Part shown: in pieces, positions 1 through 6,389 of the stretch
Numbering within the stretch: position 1 is the stretch's first letter
How the letters are laid out: each line of letters opens with the position of its first letter
Assembly: GCA_944385065.1 (NCBI GenBank)
Contig: CALWVX010000041.1
Coordinates: forward strand, 1 to 11,321
DNA: 11,321 bases
Source of the DNA: an uncultured Oscillospiraceae bacterium
Lineage (GTDB): Bacteria; Bacillota; Clostridia; Oscillospirales; Oscillospiraceae
Direction: 5' to 3'
The notes under the pieces: model-generated
What the model was told of the DNA's origin: nothing
The model's database searches: none
What the model saw: the letters and a program-made list of their open reading frames with translations, nothing else
Translations under genes and position numbers: made by a program

Positions 1-42
1 GGGAGTTTTTCTATCTTCTTTATCGCCATAGGCTTTTTTGTA

Positions 43-65
43 CCACTCGCCTTGCGAGTGGTTTT
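43..65 (+). terminator. Hairpin at left edge, possible terminator
   Basis: A perfect 8-bp stem (CCACTCGC at 43-50, GCGAGTGG at 54-61) has a 3-base loop and is followed by TTTTA. A wider pairing of TTTTTGT (35-41) with ACAAAAA (71-77) can enclose it. It could end a plus-strand gene lying left of the window. The U-run is short, so the call is tentative. Bases 1-42 show nothing else. Confidence 0.4.
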
Positions 66-72
66 AGGTCAC

Positions 73-107
73 AAAAACGCCGCCCGCCGAGCAGGTCGGC
101 GGGCGGC
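73..107 (-). terminator. Rho-independent terminator of the flavin reductase-rubredoxin gene
   Basis: A perfect 12-bp GC-rich stem (79-90 with 96-107, loop GCAGG) is followed on the minus strand by G and five T residues (73-77). It lies just downstream of the stop codon at 120 and ends that gene's transcript. Confidence 0.87.
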
Positions 108-119
108 ATCAAATTTCTC

Positions 120-743
120 TTACAGCTTGACAAACTTGTCCCGGTTGGCCCGGCAGATGGGGCACTGATAGCCCTCGGGCAGTTCCTCCCGCTCGGCCAC
201 ATAGCCGCAGATGGTGCACCGCCAGCCCACGTTGGCCTCCATGGTGCGCACCACGGTGGCGGTGGCGGGGGTGGACCCGCCGCTGTTCTTGTAATCGTCC
301 ACCGTCAGCGCCGGACCGTCTCCCAGCACCTCCGCCTCGGTGGTCTCGGCGATATAGAGCATATAGCTGCCCAGGTCCAGCTTTTCCACCACTTTGCAGG
401 CGAAGCGGGCCAGGGCGTGGTCGGTGATATAGGGGCTGCCGCTGCCGTCGGTCTGCACCTGATAGCCCTCGAACTTGTTGCCCGCCCGGCCCGACTTGTA
501 GCCGAACAGGTCCACCAGCGCCTTGGGGGTATCCCGGGCCAGCACCGTGGCGGCAAAACAGCCGGTGGCCTCGATGGCCTTAAAGGTCTCGTTGCTCTTG
601 TTGACGGTGAGGGAGAACTTCACAGGGGCGGAGGATGCAACCTGATGCAGGGAGTTGACGATACAGCCCTGGGGCTGCGTCTCCCCCGCCGCACTGACCA
701 GAAACAGGCCGTAATTGATGCGGTTGAACGCTTTTCGATTCAT
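120..743 (-). CDS. Flavin reductase domain fused to rubredoxin (high-molecular-weight rubredoxin type)
   Basis: A 207-residue protein of two domains. Residues 1 to about 155 resemble the FMN-binding flavin reductase-like domain (N-terminal NRKAFNRINYGLFLVSA, and FSLTVNKSNETFKAI). Residues 174-207 form a rubredoxin-type iron site with four cysteines (C176, C179, C194, C197). The gap of 14 residues between the CxxC pairs is short, like the C-terminal domain of rubrerythrin rather than free rubredoxin. Proteins of this build (Hrb of Moorella, related clostridial proteins) pass electrons from NAD(P)H-linked flavin to oxygen- or NO-reducing flavodiiron proteins. That role is known for the family and inferred here. 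The start is supported by GGGAGG at 751-756, seven bases upstream. It forms a single-gene unit with its own promoter, operator and terminator. No flavodiiron partner is in the window. Confidence 0.9.
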   Translation of the reverse strand: MNRKAFNRINYGLFLVSAAGETQPQGCIVNSLHQVASSAPVKFSLTVNKSNETFKAIEATGCFAATVLARDTPKALVDLFGYKSGRAGNKFEGYQVQTDGSGSPYITDHALARFACKVVEKLDLGSYMLYIAETTEAEVLGDGPALTVDDYKNSGGSTPATATVVRTMEANVGWRCTICGYVAEREELPEGYQCPICRANRDKFVKL

Positions 744-766
744 TGGAAAACCTCCCTTAAATTTAA

Positions 767-795
767 ATGAGAATAATTCTTATTTATGTTCTCAT
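767..795. promoter_or_regulatory. Fur/PerR-like operator upstream of the flavin reductase-rubredoxin gene
   Basis: TGAGAATAATTCTTA (768-782) is close to a 7-1-7 inverted repeat (AGAAT-A-ATTCT core), the form used by Fur/PerR repressors. A wider repeat, ATGAGAA (767-773) with TTCTCAT (789-795), overlaps it. The site begins at the -10 box and covers the likely transcription start, a classic repressor position. PerR control of oxygen-defence genes is known in clostridia; the regulator's identity here is inferred. Confidence 0.55.
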
Positions 796-822
796 TATAA
801 ATCTAGTGTATCCACAAGTCAA
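794..822 (-). promoter_or_regulatory. Sigma-A promoter of the flavin reductase-rubredoxin gene
   Basis: Read on the minus strand: -35 TTGACT (817-822), a 17-bp spacer, and a perfect -10 TATAAT (794-799). The start point should fall near 787, giving a leader of about 45 bases before the ATG at 743. Confidence 0.85.
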
Positions 823-863
823 GGAAAATTTCCCAATTTTGCCGTGTGGGAGAAGGTCTTCAC

Positions 864-1589
864 TCAAAGGTTTTCAAACTCCGACAGCACAGTTTCCAGG
901 GTATCCTGTACACCGTCCTGCAGATTCGGCTCCCCGATTACATGGATCCGATACAGCGCATGCCCCTGAACCAGATAAGCGGTACAGGAGACATATTGCT
1001 CCCCGCTGTTCTCTGTAATCTGAACGGGATCGTCATCAGCGTTCGCAAGGTAGGACAGCCGCTCATGTTCCACACTCCATCCGCGGTCGGGGCTGTGTTC
1101 TTCCGCAGGGGTGCCATACAGCATTGTGTCCAGAACAACCCTGATCTCGCCATCTCGATAGCCGCTCTGGATGCTGATCCACTCCACATCTCCCTCCCGG
1201 GTGCCGCAGAAGCTGGCCCGCACATGGTCGGCATCCGTAAATCCCTCGGGCATCCCCGCATATGTCCCATGATCCAGCCAAACGGCCTCCTCCAGCGGAT
1301 TGGGGACAGACATGCCCAAAAATTCCTCACAGGCCGCCCAGTCCGAAAACCTCTCATAACAGACTCCAGGAAAATGGCTGGACAGCATTTTTTCTTCCGC
1401 GCTGAGTCTGTTGTAGGAACTCCACTCCTTCTGCAGCGCATCACGGACATCCTGCGCAAGCATGTCAGCGGAGATGAGCTCTGGCCCGGGGTCTTTCGCC
1501 TGTTCCTCCCGACCTGCGCAGCCTGTCAAACAGGCCATACAGATCAATCCTGACAAGAGACAAACCGCAACTTCTTCATATGGTTCCAT
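864..1589 (-). CDS. Putative lipoprotein of unknown function, start probably frameshifted
   Basis: The open frame gives 241 residues. After a hydrophobic stretch (about residues 8-20) comes LTGC (21-24), a lipobox, then a polar domain with no family I recognise. A secreted, membrane-anchored protein is therefore likely. The N-terminus is odd. The frame's ATG at 1589 directly abuts the ribosome site AAAAGGAG (spacing 0), so it is a poor start. Ten bases after that site, a well-placed ATG at 1577-1579 encodes MKKLRFVSCQD and then stops in another frame. One extra base around 1556 would join MKKLRFVS to the lipobox frame and give a normal lipoprotein signal. The gene may thus be a recent pseudogene, a phase-variable gene, or carry a sequence error. 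A good promoter lies upstream. Base composition is less GC-rich than in its neighbours. No terminator is seen before the next promoter at 822. Confidence 0.6.
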   Translation of the reverse strand: MEPYEEVAVCLLSGLICMACLTGCAGREEQAKDPGPELISADMLAQDVRDALQKEWSSYNRLSAEEKMLSSHFPGVCYERFSDWAACEEFLGMSVPNPLEEAVWLDHGTYAGMPEGFTDADHVRASFCGTREGDVEWISIQSGYRDGEIRVVLDTMLYGTPAEEHSPDRGWSVEHERLSYLANADDDPVQITENSGEQYVSCTAYLVQGHALYRIHVIGEPNLQDGVQDTLETVLSEFENL

Positions 1590-1651
1590 CTCCTTTTCCA
1601 GTATGTTCCCGCGAATATCCCTGCAAAATTTTCTCCGGCGGTTCGGTCTTA

Positions 1652-1680
1652 ATGATACAGGGAGAAACTCTTTTTTGCAA
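1652..1680 (-). promoter_or_regulatory. Promoter of the lipoprotein gene
   Basis: On the minus strand: TTGCAA (1675-1680), a 17-bp spacer, and TATCAT (1652-1657). It lies about 65 bases before the ribosome site at 1590-1597. The rest of the 1590-1900 gap holds the divergent purA promoter, a small GC hairpin (CGGCGG with CCGCCG near 1740-1756, no U-run), and no other gene. Confidence 0.7.
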
Positions 1681-1780
1681 TATATGATCTGCCATCCGGA
1701 TCACTTGTTTTCAGGCGAGGGTCTGCTCTTTCCCAAAGCCGGCGGGCGGTCCGCCGTCACCCCTCAGGTTGAACTGGGTC

Positions 1781-1822
1781 TTTTCCGCTTTTTACTTGCG
1801 CTGAGGGGAAAAAAGCGGTATA
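1781..1822. promoter_or_regulatory. PurBox-like inverted repeat over the purA promoter
   Basis: CCGCTTTTT (1785-1793) is repeated inverted as AAAAAGCGG (1810-1818). Taken as 13-mers (1781-1793 and 1810-1822), the arms are exactly 16 bp apart. In Bacillus subtilis, PurR binds two inverted PurBoxes (AWWWCCGAACWWT) spaced 16-17 bp apart upstream of pur genes including purA. Here the CCG core, the A/T flanks and the spacing match, but the AAC triplet is CTT in both arms. The repeat overlaps the -35 region and part of the -10, so binding should block transcription. PurR as the binder is inferred. Confidence 0.5.
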
Positions 1823-1824
1823 AT
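1796..1824 (+). promoter_or_regulatory. Promoter of purA
   Basis: -35 TTGCGC (1796-1801), a 17-bp spacer, and a perfect -10 TATAAT (1819-1824). The predicted start is near 1831, leaving a leader of about 70 bases. That leader has a weak 5-bp hairpin (CGGAT/ATCCG near 1844-1860) but no riboswitch I recognise. Confidence 0.85.
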
Positions 1825-1900
1825 ACGCCTGTATGTGGTGGAATCGGATAAGGCAAATCCGCGCTGCGGTTGCGAATCCCGGTTCCGGAGGACACATCTT

Positions 1901-3193
1901 ATGGTAAAAGCGATTGTAGGCGCCAACTGGGGCGACGAGGGCAAGGGCAAAATCACGGATATGCTGGCCCAGCAGTCCGACGTCGTCATCCGCTTTCAGG
2001 GCGGGGCCAACGCGGGCCACACCATCATCAACCCCTATGGCCGCTTCGCCCTGCACATTCTCCCCTCCGGCATTTTCTATCCCCATGTGACCAACGTCAT
2101 CGGCAACGGCGTGGCTCTGGACATCCAGAAGCTGTCCGACGAGCTGGAGAGCATCGTGAGTCAGGGCGTGCCCGCCCCCAAGCTGATTGTCTCCAACCGG
2201 GCCCAGCTGCTGCTGCCCTATCATGTGCTTCAGGACACCTACGAGGAGGAGCGGCTGGGCGGCAAGGCTTTTGGCTCCACCAAGAGCGGCATTGCCCCCT
2301 TCTACTCGGACAAGTACGCCAAAACCGGCATCCAGGTCTGCGACCTGTTTGACGAGGATATTCTGTGGGAGCGGCTTCGAGCCGCTGTGGAGCTGAAGAA
2401 CGTCCTGTTTCAGCACCTGTACCACAAGCCCGCGGTGGACGCCAGAGAACTGATGGCTCAGCTGCTGGTCCTGCGGGAGAAGGTCCGCCCCTATGTGGGG
2501 GACACGGTGGCCTTCATCCACCAGGCTTTGAAGGAGGGAAAAACCCTTCTGCTGGAGGGCCAGCTGGGCTCCATGAAGGACCCGGACCTGGGCATTTTCC
2601 CCATGACCACCTCCTCCCACACCCTGGCCGGCTACGGCTGCGTGGGCGCCTCGGTGCCCCCCACCGCCATTCAGGACGTGATCTGCGTCACCAAGGCCTA
2701 CTCCTCCTGCGTAGGCTCCCAGACCGAGCCCTTCGTCAGCGAACTCACCGGGGATGCCGGAGATGAGCTGCGCCGCCGGGGCGGCGACAAGGGCGAGTTC
2801 GGCGCCACCACCGGCCGCCCCCGCCGGGTGGGCTGGTTTGATACCGTGGCCACCCGCTACGGCTGTATGATCCAGGGCGCCACTCAGGTCGCCCTCACCT
2901 GTCTGGACGTGCTGGGTTATCTGGACGAAATTCCGGTGTGCACCGGATATGAGATCGACGGGCAGGTCACCGACGTGTTCCCCACCACCCCCAGCCTGCT
3001 GAAGGCCCGGCCCGTGTTCACCACCCTCCCCGGCTGGAAGTGTGACATCCGGGGCTGCACCGATTATCATGCTCTGCCGGCCAACGCCCGGGCCTATGTG
3101 GATTTCCTGGAGCAGCGTATCGGCTGTCCCATCACCATGGTGTCCAGCGGCCCGGAACGGGAAGAAATGACCTATCGCACGCCCAAACTGTAA
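1901..3193 (+). CDS. purA: Adenylosuccinate synthetase (divergent form)
   Basis: This 430-residue cytosolic enzyme couples IMP and aspartate using GTP in AMP synthesis. The start at 1901 is chosen over an upstream in-frame ATG (1835) because GGAGG (1887-1891) lies nine bases ahead and the family N-terminus VKAIVGANWGDEGKGK begins there. Visible motifs are the GTP loop with catalytic Asp12 (GDEGKGK 11-17), GGANAGHT with His40, and GEFGATTGRPRRVGW (298-312). Length is normal. Several usually invariant IMP-contact segments differ: EGAQG reads EGQLG (219-223), GTTGRGIGP reads GSTKSGIAP (125-133), the Arg of the DKxARRGIR segment is lost (138-144), and TSSNT reads TSSHT (237-241). It is either a clostridial clade of PurA or a paralogue with altered substrate handling. 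Its own promoter overlaps a PurBox-like repeat. Confidence 0.92.
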   Translation: MVKAIVGANWGDEGKGKITDMLAQQSDVVIRFQGGANAGHTIINPYGRFALHILPSGIFYPHVTNVIGNGVALDIQKLSDELESIVSQGVPAPKLIVSNRAQLLLPYHVLQDTYEEERLGGKAFGSTKSGIAPFYSDKYAKTGIQVCDLFDEDILWERLRAAVELKNVLFQHLYHKPAVDARELMAQLLVLREKVRPYVGDTVAFIHQALKEGKTLLLEGQLGSMKDPDLGIFPMTTSSHTLAGYGCVGASVPPTAIQDVICVTKAYSSCVGSQTEPFVSELTGDAGDELRRRGGDKGEFGATTGRPRRVGWFDTVATRYGCMIQGATQVALTCLDVLGYLDEIPVCTGYEIDGQVTDVFPTTPSLLKARPVFTTLPGWKCDIRGCTDYHALPANARAYVDFLEQRIGCPITMVSSGPEREEMTYRTPKL

Positions 3194-3204
3194 CTCAATT
3201 TCAT

Positions 3205-3236
3205 GCGCGCCGGGTGCCCTCGGGCGCCCGGCGCGC
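3205..3236. other. Perfect GC hairpin between purA and the S41 protease gene
   Basis: GCGCGCCGGG (3205-3214) pairs with CCCGGCGCGC (3227-3236), and GCCC (3216-3219) with GGGC (3222-3225), with one T-G wobble between. No T-run follows on either strand, so it is not a standard intrinsic terminator. It sits 12 bases after the purA stop and 11 bases before the next ribosome site. It may protect or attenuate the mRNA, or be a REP-like element. Confidence 0.7.
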
Positions 3237-3260
3237 GCATTCCCCACAAAGGAGGTCCCC

Positions 3261-5126
3261 ATGAAGAAGATTTTGTCCGGTCTGCTGGCCGCCGCGCTGG
3301 CCCTCACCCTGTCCGCTCCGGCCGCCTCCGCCCTGGAGCTGGAGGACGCCAAGACGCTTTTGTCCCAGTACTACTACAACGGAGTGCCGGAGGATATTCT
3401 GGAGCTGGATTCCCTGGACGCCATTCTGGAGGCCCTGGGCGACCCCTACACCTATTACATGACCCCCGAGCAGTATGAGGAATTCAACCAGACCGTCAAC
3501 GGGCAGGAGGTCACCGGAATCGGCGCCACGGTGGAGACCGCGTTCAACGGCGGCTTTCTCCTGCTGTCCGTCCTGCCCGACTCCCCCGCCCAGGAGGCCG
3601 GGCTGCAGGCGGGCGACCGCCTGGTGGCAGTGGACGGCACGGAGCTCACCGCCCAAATGGACCCCCGCACCCTGATTCTGGGCGAGGAGGGCACTTCTGT
3701 CACCGTCACAGTCCTGCGGGACGGGGAGCGGCTGGACTTCACCATGACCCGCCGCACGGTGACCATCCCCATTGTCACCTATGGGCTGACGGACGGAGCG
3801 GCGGTCATCGACTGCACCAGCTTCGGGGCCACCACCGCCCAGACCTTCAGTCAGGCGATCCAGGAGCTGGATGACGAGACCAGCGTCTGGATTGTGGACC
3901 TGCGCTCCAATCCCGGCGGGGACAGCCAGTCCACCGCCGCCACCGCCGCGCTGTTCATCGGCGGGGGCACCATGCTCTACTTCCGGGACGGATCGGGCAA
4001 CTACAACTATACCTACACCGCCGACACTTACCCCGACCTGACCGACAAGCCGGTGATCGTCCTCACCAGCGCCCACTCCGCCAGCGGCGCGGAGCTGTTC
4101 TCCGGGGACATCCGGGACTACGGCGCGGGCATCGCCGTGGGGCAGCGCACCTTCGGAAAGGGTACCGCCCAGATCGTCCTGGACGAGAGCCGCACCGACC
4201 TGCTGTCCGGCGGCGAGGCCCTGAAGGTCACCGTCTACCGCTTCTTCTCCCCCGGCGGAACCACCAACCATGTGGTGGGCGTGCTGCCCACTCTGCTGGT
4301 GAGCGAGGAAAACACCCAGGCCGTCGGCCTCCTTCTGGCCCAGGCCAAACCGGCCCGGGCTGAGGGATATTACAAGCTGGAGCTGGCCGGCCAGACCTTC
4401 TATCTGGACGGGGCGGACGCCCAGGGGGAGACCGCAGCCGCTTTTACGGAGCTACTGGAGGCCCTGCCCCCCTCCGCCCTTCTGTACCAGGGGGAGGGCA
4501 CCCAGATCTGGAACGCCGTCACCCCCGCCCAGGCCGCCCAGGACCTGAAGCTGAACGGCTACACCCCCCGGGACAGCTTCTCCGACATCGCCGGCACCGC
4601 CTATGAGCGGGAGATCCGCACCCTGGCCGCCTATCAGCTTCTGTCCGGCTTTGAGGATGGGACGTTCCGCCCCCAGGATACCCTGACCCGGGCGCAGTTT
4701 GCCGCCATGCTGGCCACCGCCCTGGATCTGCCCGCCGGCGACAGCCTCTCCTTCTCTGACGTGAGCGGGGACGCCTGGTATGCCGGGGCGGTTACCGCCG
4801 CAGCCGATATAGGCTTTTTGACCGGCTATGGGGACGGAACCTTCGGTCCGGAGGACCCCCTCACCTATGAACAGCTGACCACCGCCCTGTCCTCTGTGGC
4901 CGCCTGGGCCAGCATGGAGGGCTATGCCCTGGATCAGGAAATTCTGAACATTGACCAACAGCTGGCCTATCTGGACTGGGCCGACTGGGCCCAGGTTGCC
5001 GCCCGGAATCTGGATGAGCTGGGCGCCCTCCCCGAGGGGCTGGAGCCCGCCGCCCTGGCTGACCGCGGGACCGCCGCCGGAATGCTGTGCCGGCTGATGG
5101 AGCAGATCGGTCTGATCTGGGCGTAA
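3261..5126 (+). CDS. Exported S41 C-terminal processing peptidase with PDZ and SLH domains
   Basis: A 621-residue protein. It has a signal peptide (1-24, MKK start, cleavage after ASA), a PDZ domain (about 84-165), an S41 protease core (about 166-345), a linker (346-435) of unknown function, two clear SLH repeats (about 438-486 and 497-545), and a third degenerate one (about 566-617). The catalytic pair is Ser275 (SAHSASGAE) and Lys300 (TFGKG), with Gln304. The 25-residue Ser-Lys gap equals that of known CtpA/Prc enzymes. It should act outside the membrane, trimming or degrading proteins by their C-termini, while the SLH domains bind secondary cell-wall polymer. The ribosome site AAAGGAGG (3248-3255) lies five bases before the ATG. 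It follows purA by 67 bases with no obvious promoter, so it may be transcribed with purA through the hairpin. The anchoring role is inferred. Confidence 0.9.
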   Translation: MKKILSGLLAAALALTLSAPAASALELEDAKTLLSQYYYNGVPEDILELDSLDAILEALGDPYTYYMTPEQYEEFNQTVNGQEVTGIGATVETAFNGGFLLLSVLPDSPAQEAGLQAGDRLVAVDGTELTAQMDPRTLILGEEGTSVTVTVLRDGERLDFTMTRRTVTIPIVTYGLTDGAAVIDCTSFGATTAQTFSQAIQELDDETSVWIVDLRSNPGGDSQSTAATAALFIGGGTMLYFRDGSGNYNYTYTADTYPDLTDKPVIVLTSAHSASGAELFSGDIRDYGAGIAVGQRTFGKGTAQIVLDESRTDLLSGGEALKVTVYRFFSPGGTTNHVVGVLPTLLVSEENTQAVGLLLAQAKPARAEGYYKLELAGQTFYLDGADAQGETAAAFTELLEALPPSALLYQGEGTQIWNAVTPAQAAQDLKLNGYTPRDSFSDIAGTAYEREIRTLAAYQLLSGFEDGTFRPQDTLTRAQFAAMLATALDLPAGDSLSFSDVSGDAWYAGAVTAAADIGFLTGYGDGTFGPEDPLTYEQLTTALSSVAAWASMEGYALDQEILNIDQQLAYLDWADWAQVAARNLDELGALPEGLEPAALADRGTAAGMLCRLMEQIGLIWA

Positions 5127-5189
5127 TTCGGGCGCCGGACACAGCGGACATCACGTTGTAATTCACATTTGGAAAGGATATGACCTGAC

Positions 5190-6377
5190 ATGACCAAAAT
5201 CGACATTATCTCCGGTTTCCTGGGGGCGGGCAAGACCACCCTGATTAAGAAGCTTCTCCAGGAGGCCTTTCAGGGGGAGCAGGTGGTTCTGATCGAAAAT
5301 GAATTCGGAGAGATCGGCATTGACGGCGGCTTTCTGAAAGAGGCGGGCGTGCAGATCACCGAGATGAACTCGGGCTGCATCTGCTGCTCTCTGGTGGGCG
5401 ACTTCGGCGCCGCCCTGAAGCAGGTGCTGAACGACTATCACCCCGACCGGATCGTCATCGAGCCCTCCGGGGTGGGCAAGCTCTCCGACGTCATTGCCGC
5501 AGTGGAGCGGATTCAGAGCGAGGCTCCCGACCTGCATCTCAACAGCTTTGTCACCGTGGTGGACGCGGCCAAAGCCAAAGTGTATATGAAAAATTTCGGG
5601 GAGTTCTTCAACAACCAGGTTGAGCACGCCTGCGCCATCATTCTGTCCCGGACCCAGAACATGGACCAGGGCAAGCTGAACGCCGCCGTCCACCTGCTGC
5701 GGGAGAAAAACCCCAAGGCCGCTATTCTCACCACGCCCTGGGACCAGCTCACCGGGGCTCAGATTCTGGCTGCCATGGAGGGCGGCCGCTCGCTGGCGGA
5801 CGAGCTGATGGAGGAGATCGCCCATCAGCCCCACGACGAGCACCATCACCACCACCACGAGCACGGCTGCTGCGGCCACGACCATGATCACGACCACTGC
5901 AACCATGACCACGACCACGGGCACTGCGGTCATGACCATCATCACGAGCACGGCCACGGCTGCTCCTGCGGGCAGGAGCACTCCCCGGAGGAGCTGGCGG
6001 AAATCCACGCCCAGCTGGGCTGCGAGGGGGCCTGCGGAAGCTGCGACCTGTGCGACACCTGCCTGCACTCCACCGCGCACCACCATCACGACGCCGACGA
6101 GGTATTCCTCTCCTGGGGCCGGGAGACGACCCGGAAGTACAGCCGGGAGGAGCTCCAGGAAATTCTGGCCTCTCTGTCCATGGGTGAGGACTACGGCTAT
6201 GTGCTTCGGGCCAAGGGAATGGTCCCCTGTGAGGACGGTCAGACCTGGCTCCACTTCGACCTGGTGCCCGAGGAGTTCCAGATCCGGGAGGGCTCGGCCG
6301 ACTACACCGGCCGGCTGTGCGTCATCGGCTCCGATTTGAAGGAAGATCAGCTGGACAAGCTGTTCCTTCTGGTGTAA
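5190..6377 (+). CDS. G3E-family (CobW-type) GTPase with His-rich metal-binding insert
   Basis: A 395-residue P-loop protein of the CobW/YjiA/ZNG1 group, cytosolic metal chaperones that load Zn, Co or similar ions using nucleotide hydrolysis. Visible: Walker A GFLGAGKT (9-16), the metal-binding CxCC motif at 63-66 (GCICCSL), EPSG (91-94), and a CobW C-terminal domain (about 303-395). Between these, residues 213-257 hold more than 20 His with Asp and Cys, followed by a Cys cluster (278-291) and HHHH (297-300). This is a large metal store or sensor. The position that should read NKxD reads SRTQ (153-156), so guanine specificity is uncertain. The start is fixed by AAAGGA (5173-5178); an earlier ATG at 5180 stops at once. 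It lies 12 bases upstream of a second G3E gene, so the two form an operon. No Zur-type box was found. The metal is not identifiable. Confidence 0.9.
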   Translation: MTKIDIISGFLGAGKTTLIKKLLQEAFQGEQVVLIENEFGEIGIDGGFLKEAGVQITEMNSGCICCSLVGDFGAALKQVLNDYHPDRIVIEPSGVGKLSDVIAAVERIQSEAPDLHLNSFVTVVDAAKAKVYMKNFGEFFNNQVEHACAIILSRTQNMDQGKLNAAVHLLREKNPKAAILTTPWDQLTGAQILAAMEGGRSLADELMEEIAHQPHDEHHHHHHEHGCCGHDHDHDHCNHDHDHGHCGHDHHHEHGHGCSCGQEHSPEELAEIHAQLGCEGACGSCDLCDTCLHSTAHHHHDADEVFLSWGRETTRKYSREELQEILASLSMGEDYGYVLRAKGMVPCEDGQTWLHFDLVPEEFQIREGSADYTGRLCVIGSDLKEDQLDKLFLLV

Positions 6378-6389
6378 GGGGGCGGGCGT

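Noticed and set aside
1831..1900. Riboswitch in the purA leader
   Set aside because: The leader of about 70 bases has only weak hairpins and none of the conserved purine-riboswitch core; regulation is better explained by the inverted repeat at the promoter.
1757..3352. Long 531-codon open frame opposite purA
   Set aside because: It is a shadow of purA in high-GC DNA. Its translation is low-complexity Gly/Ala/Val/His sequence with no family features, and it lacks a ribosome site.
3201..4271. 356-codon minus-strand frame opposite the S41 protease
   Set aside because: It is a shadow frame, Gly/Val/Gln-rich, with no start signals. The plus-strand protein has a signal peptide and catalytic motifs.
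5163..6254. Minus-strand frame with valine/methionine-rich stretch opposite the His-rich insert
   Set aside because: The apparent membrane-like VVVMV run is simply the complement of CAC/GAC repeats coding for His and Asp on the plus strand.
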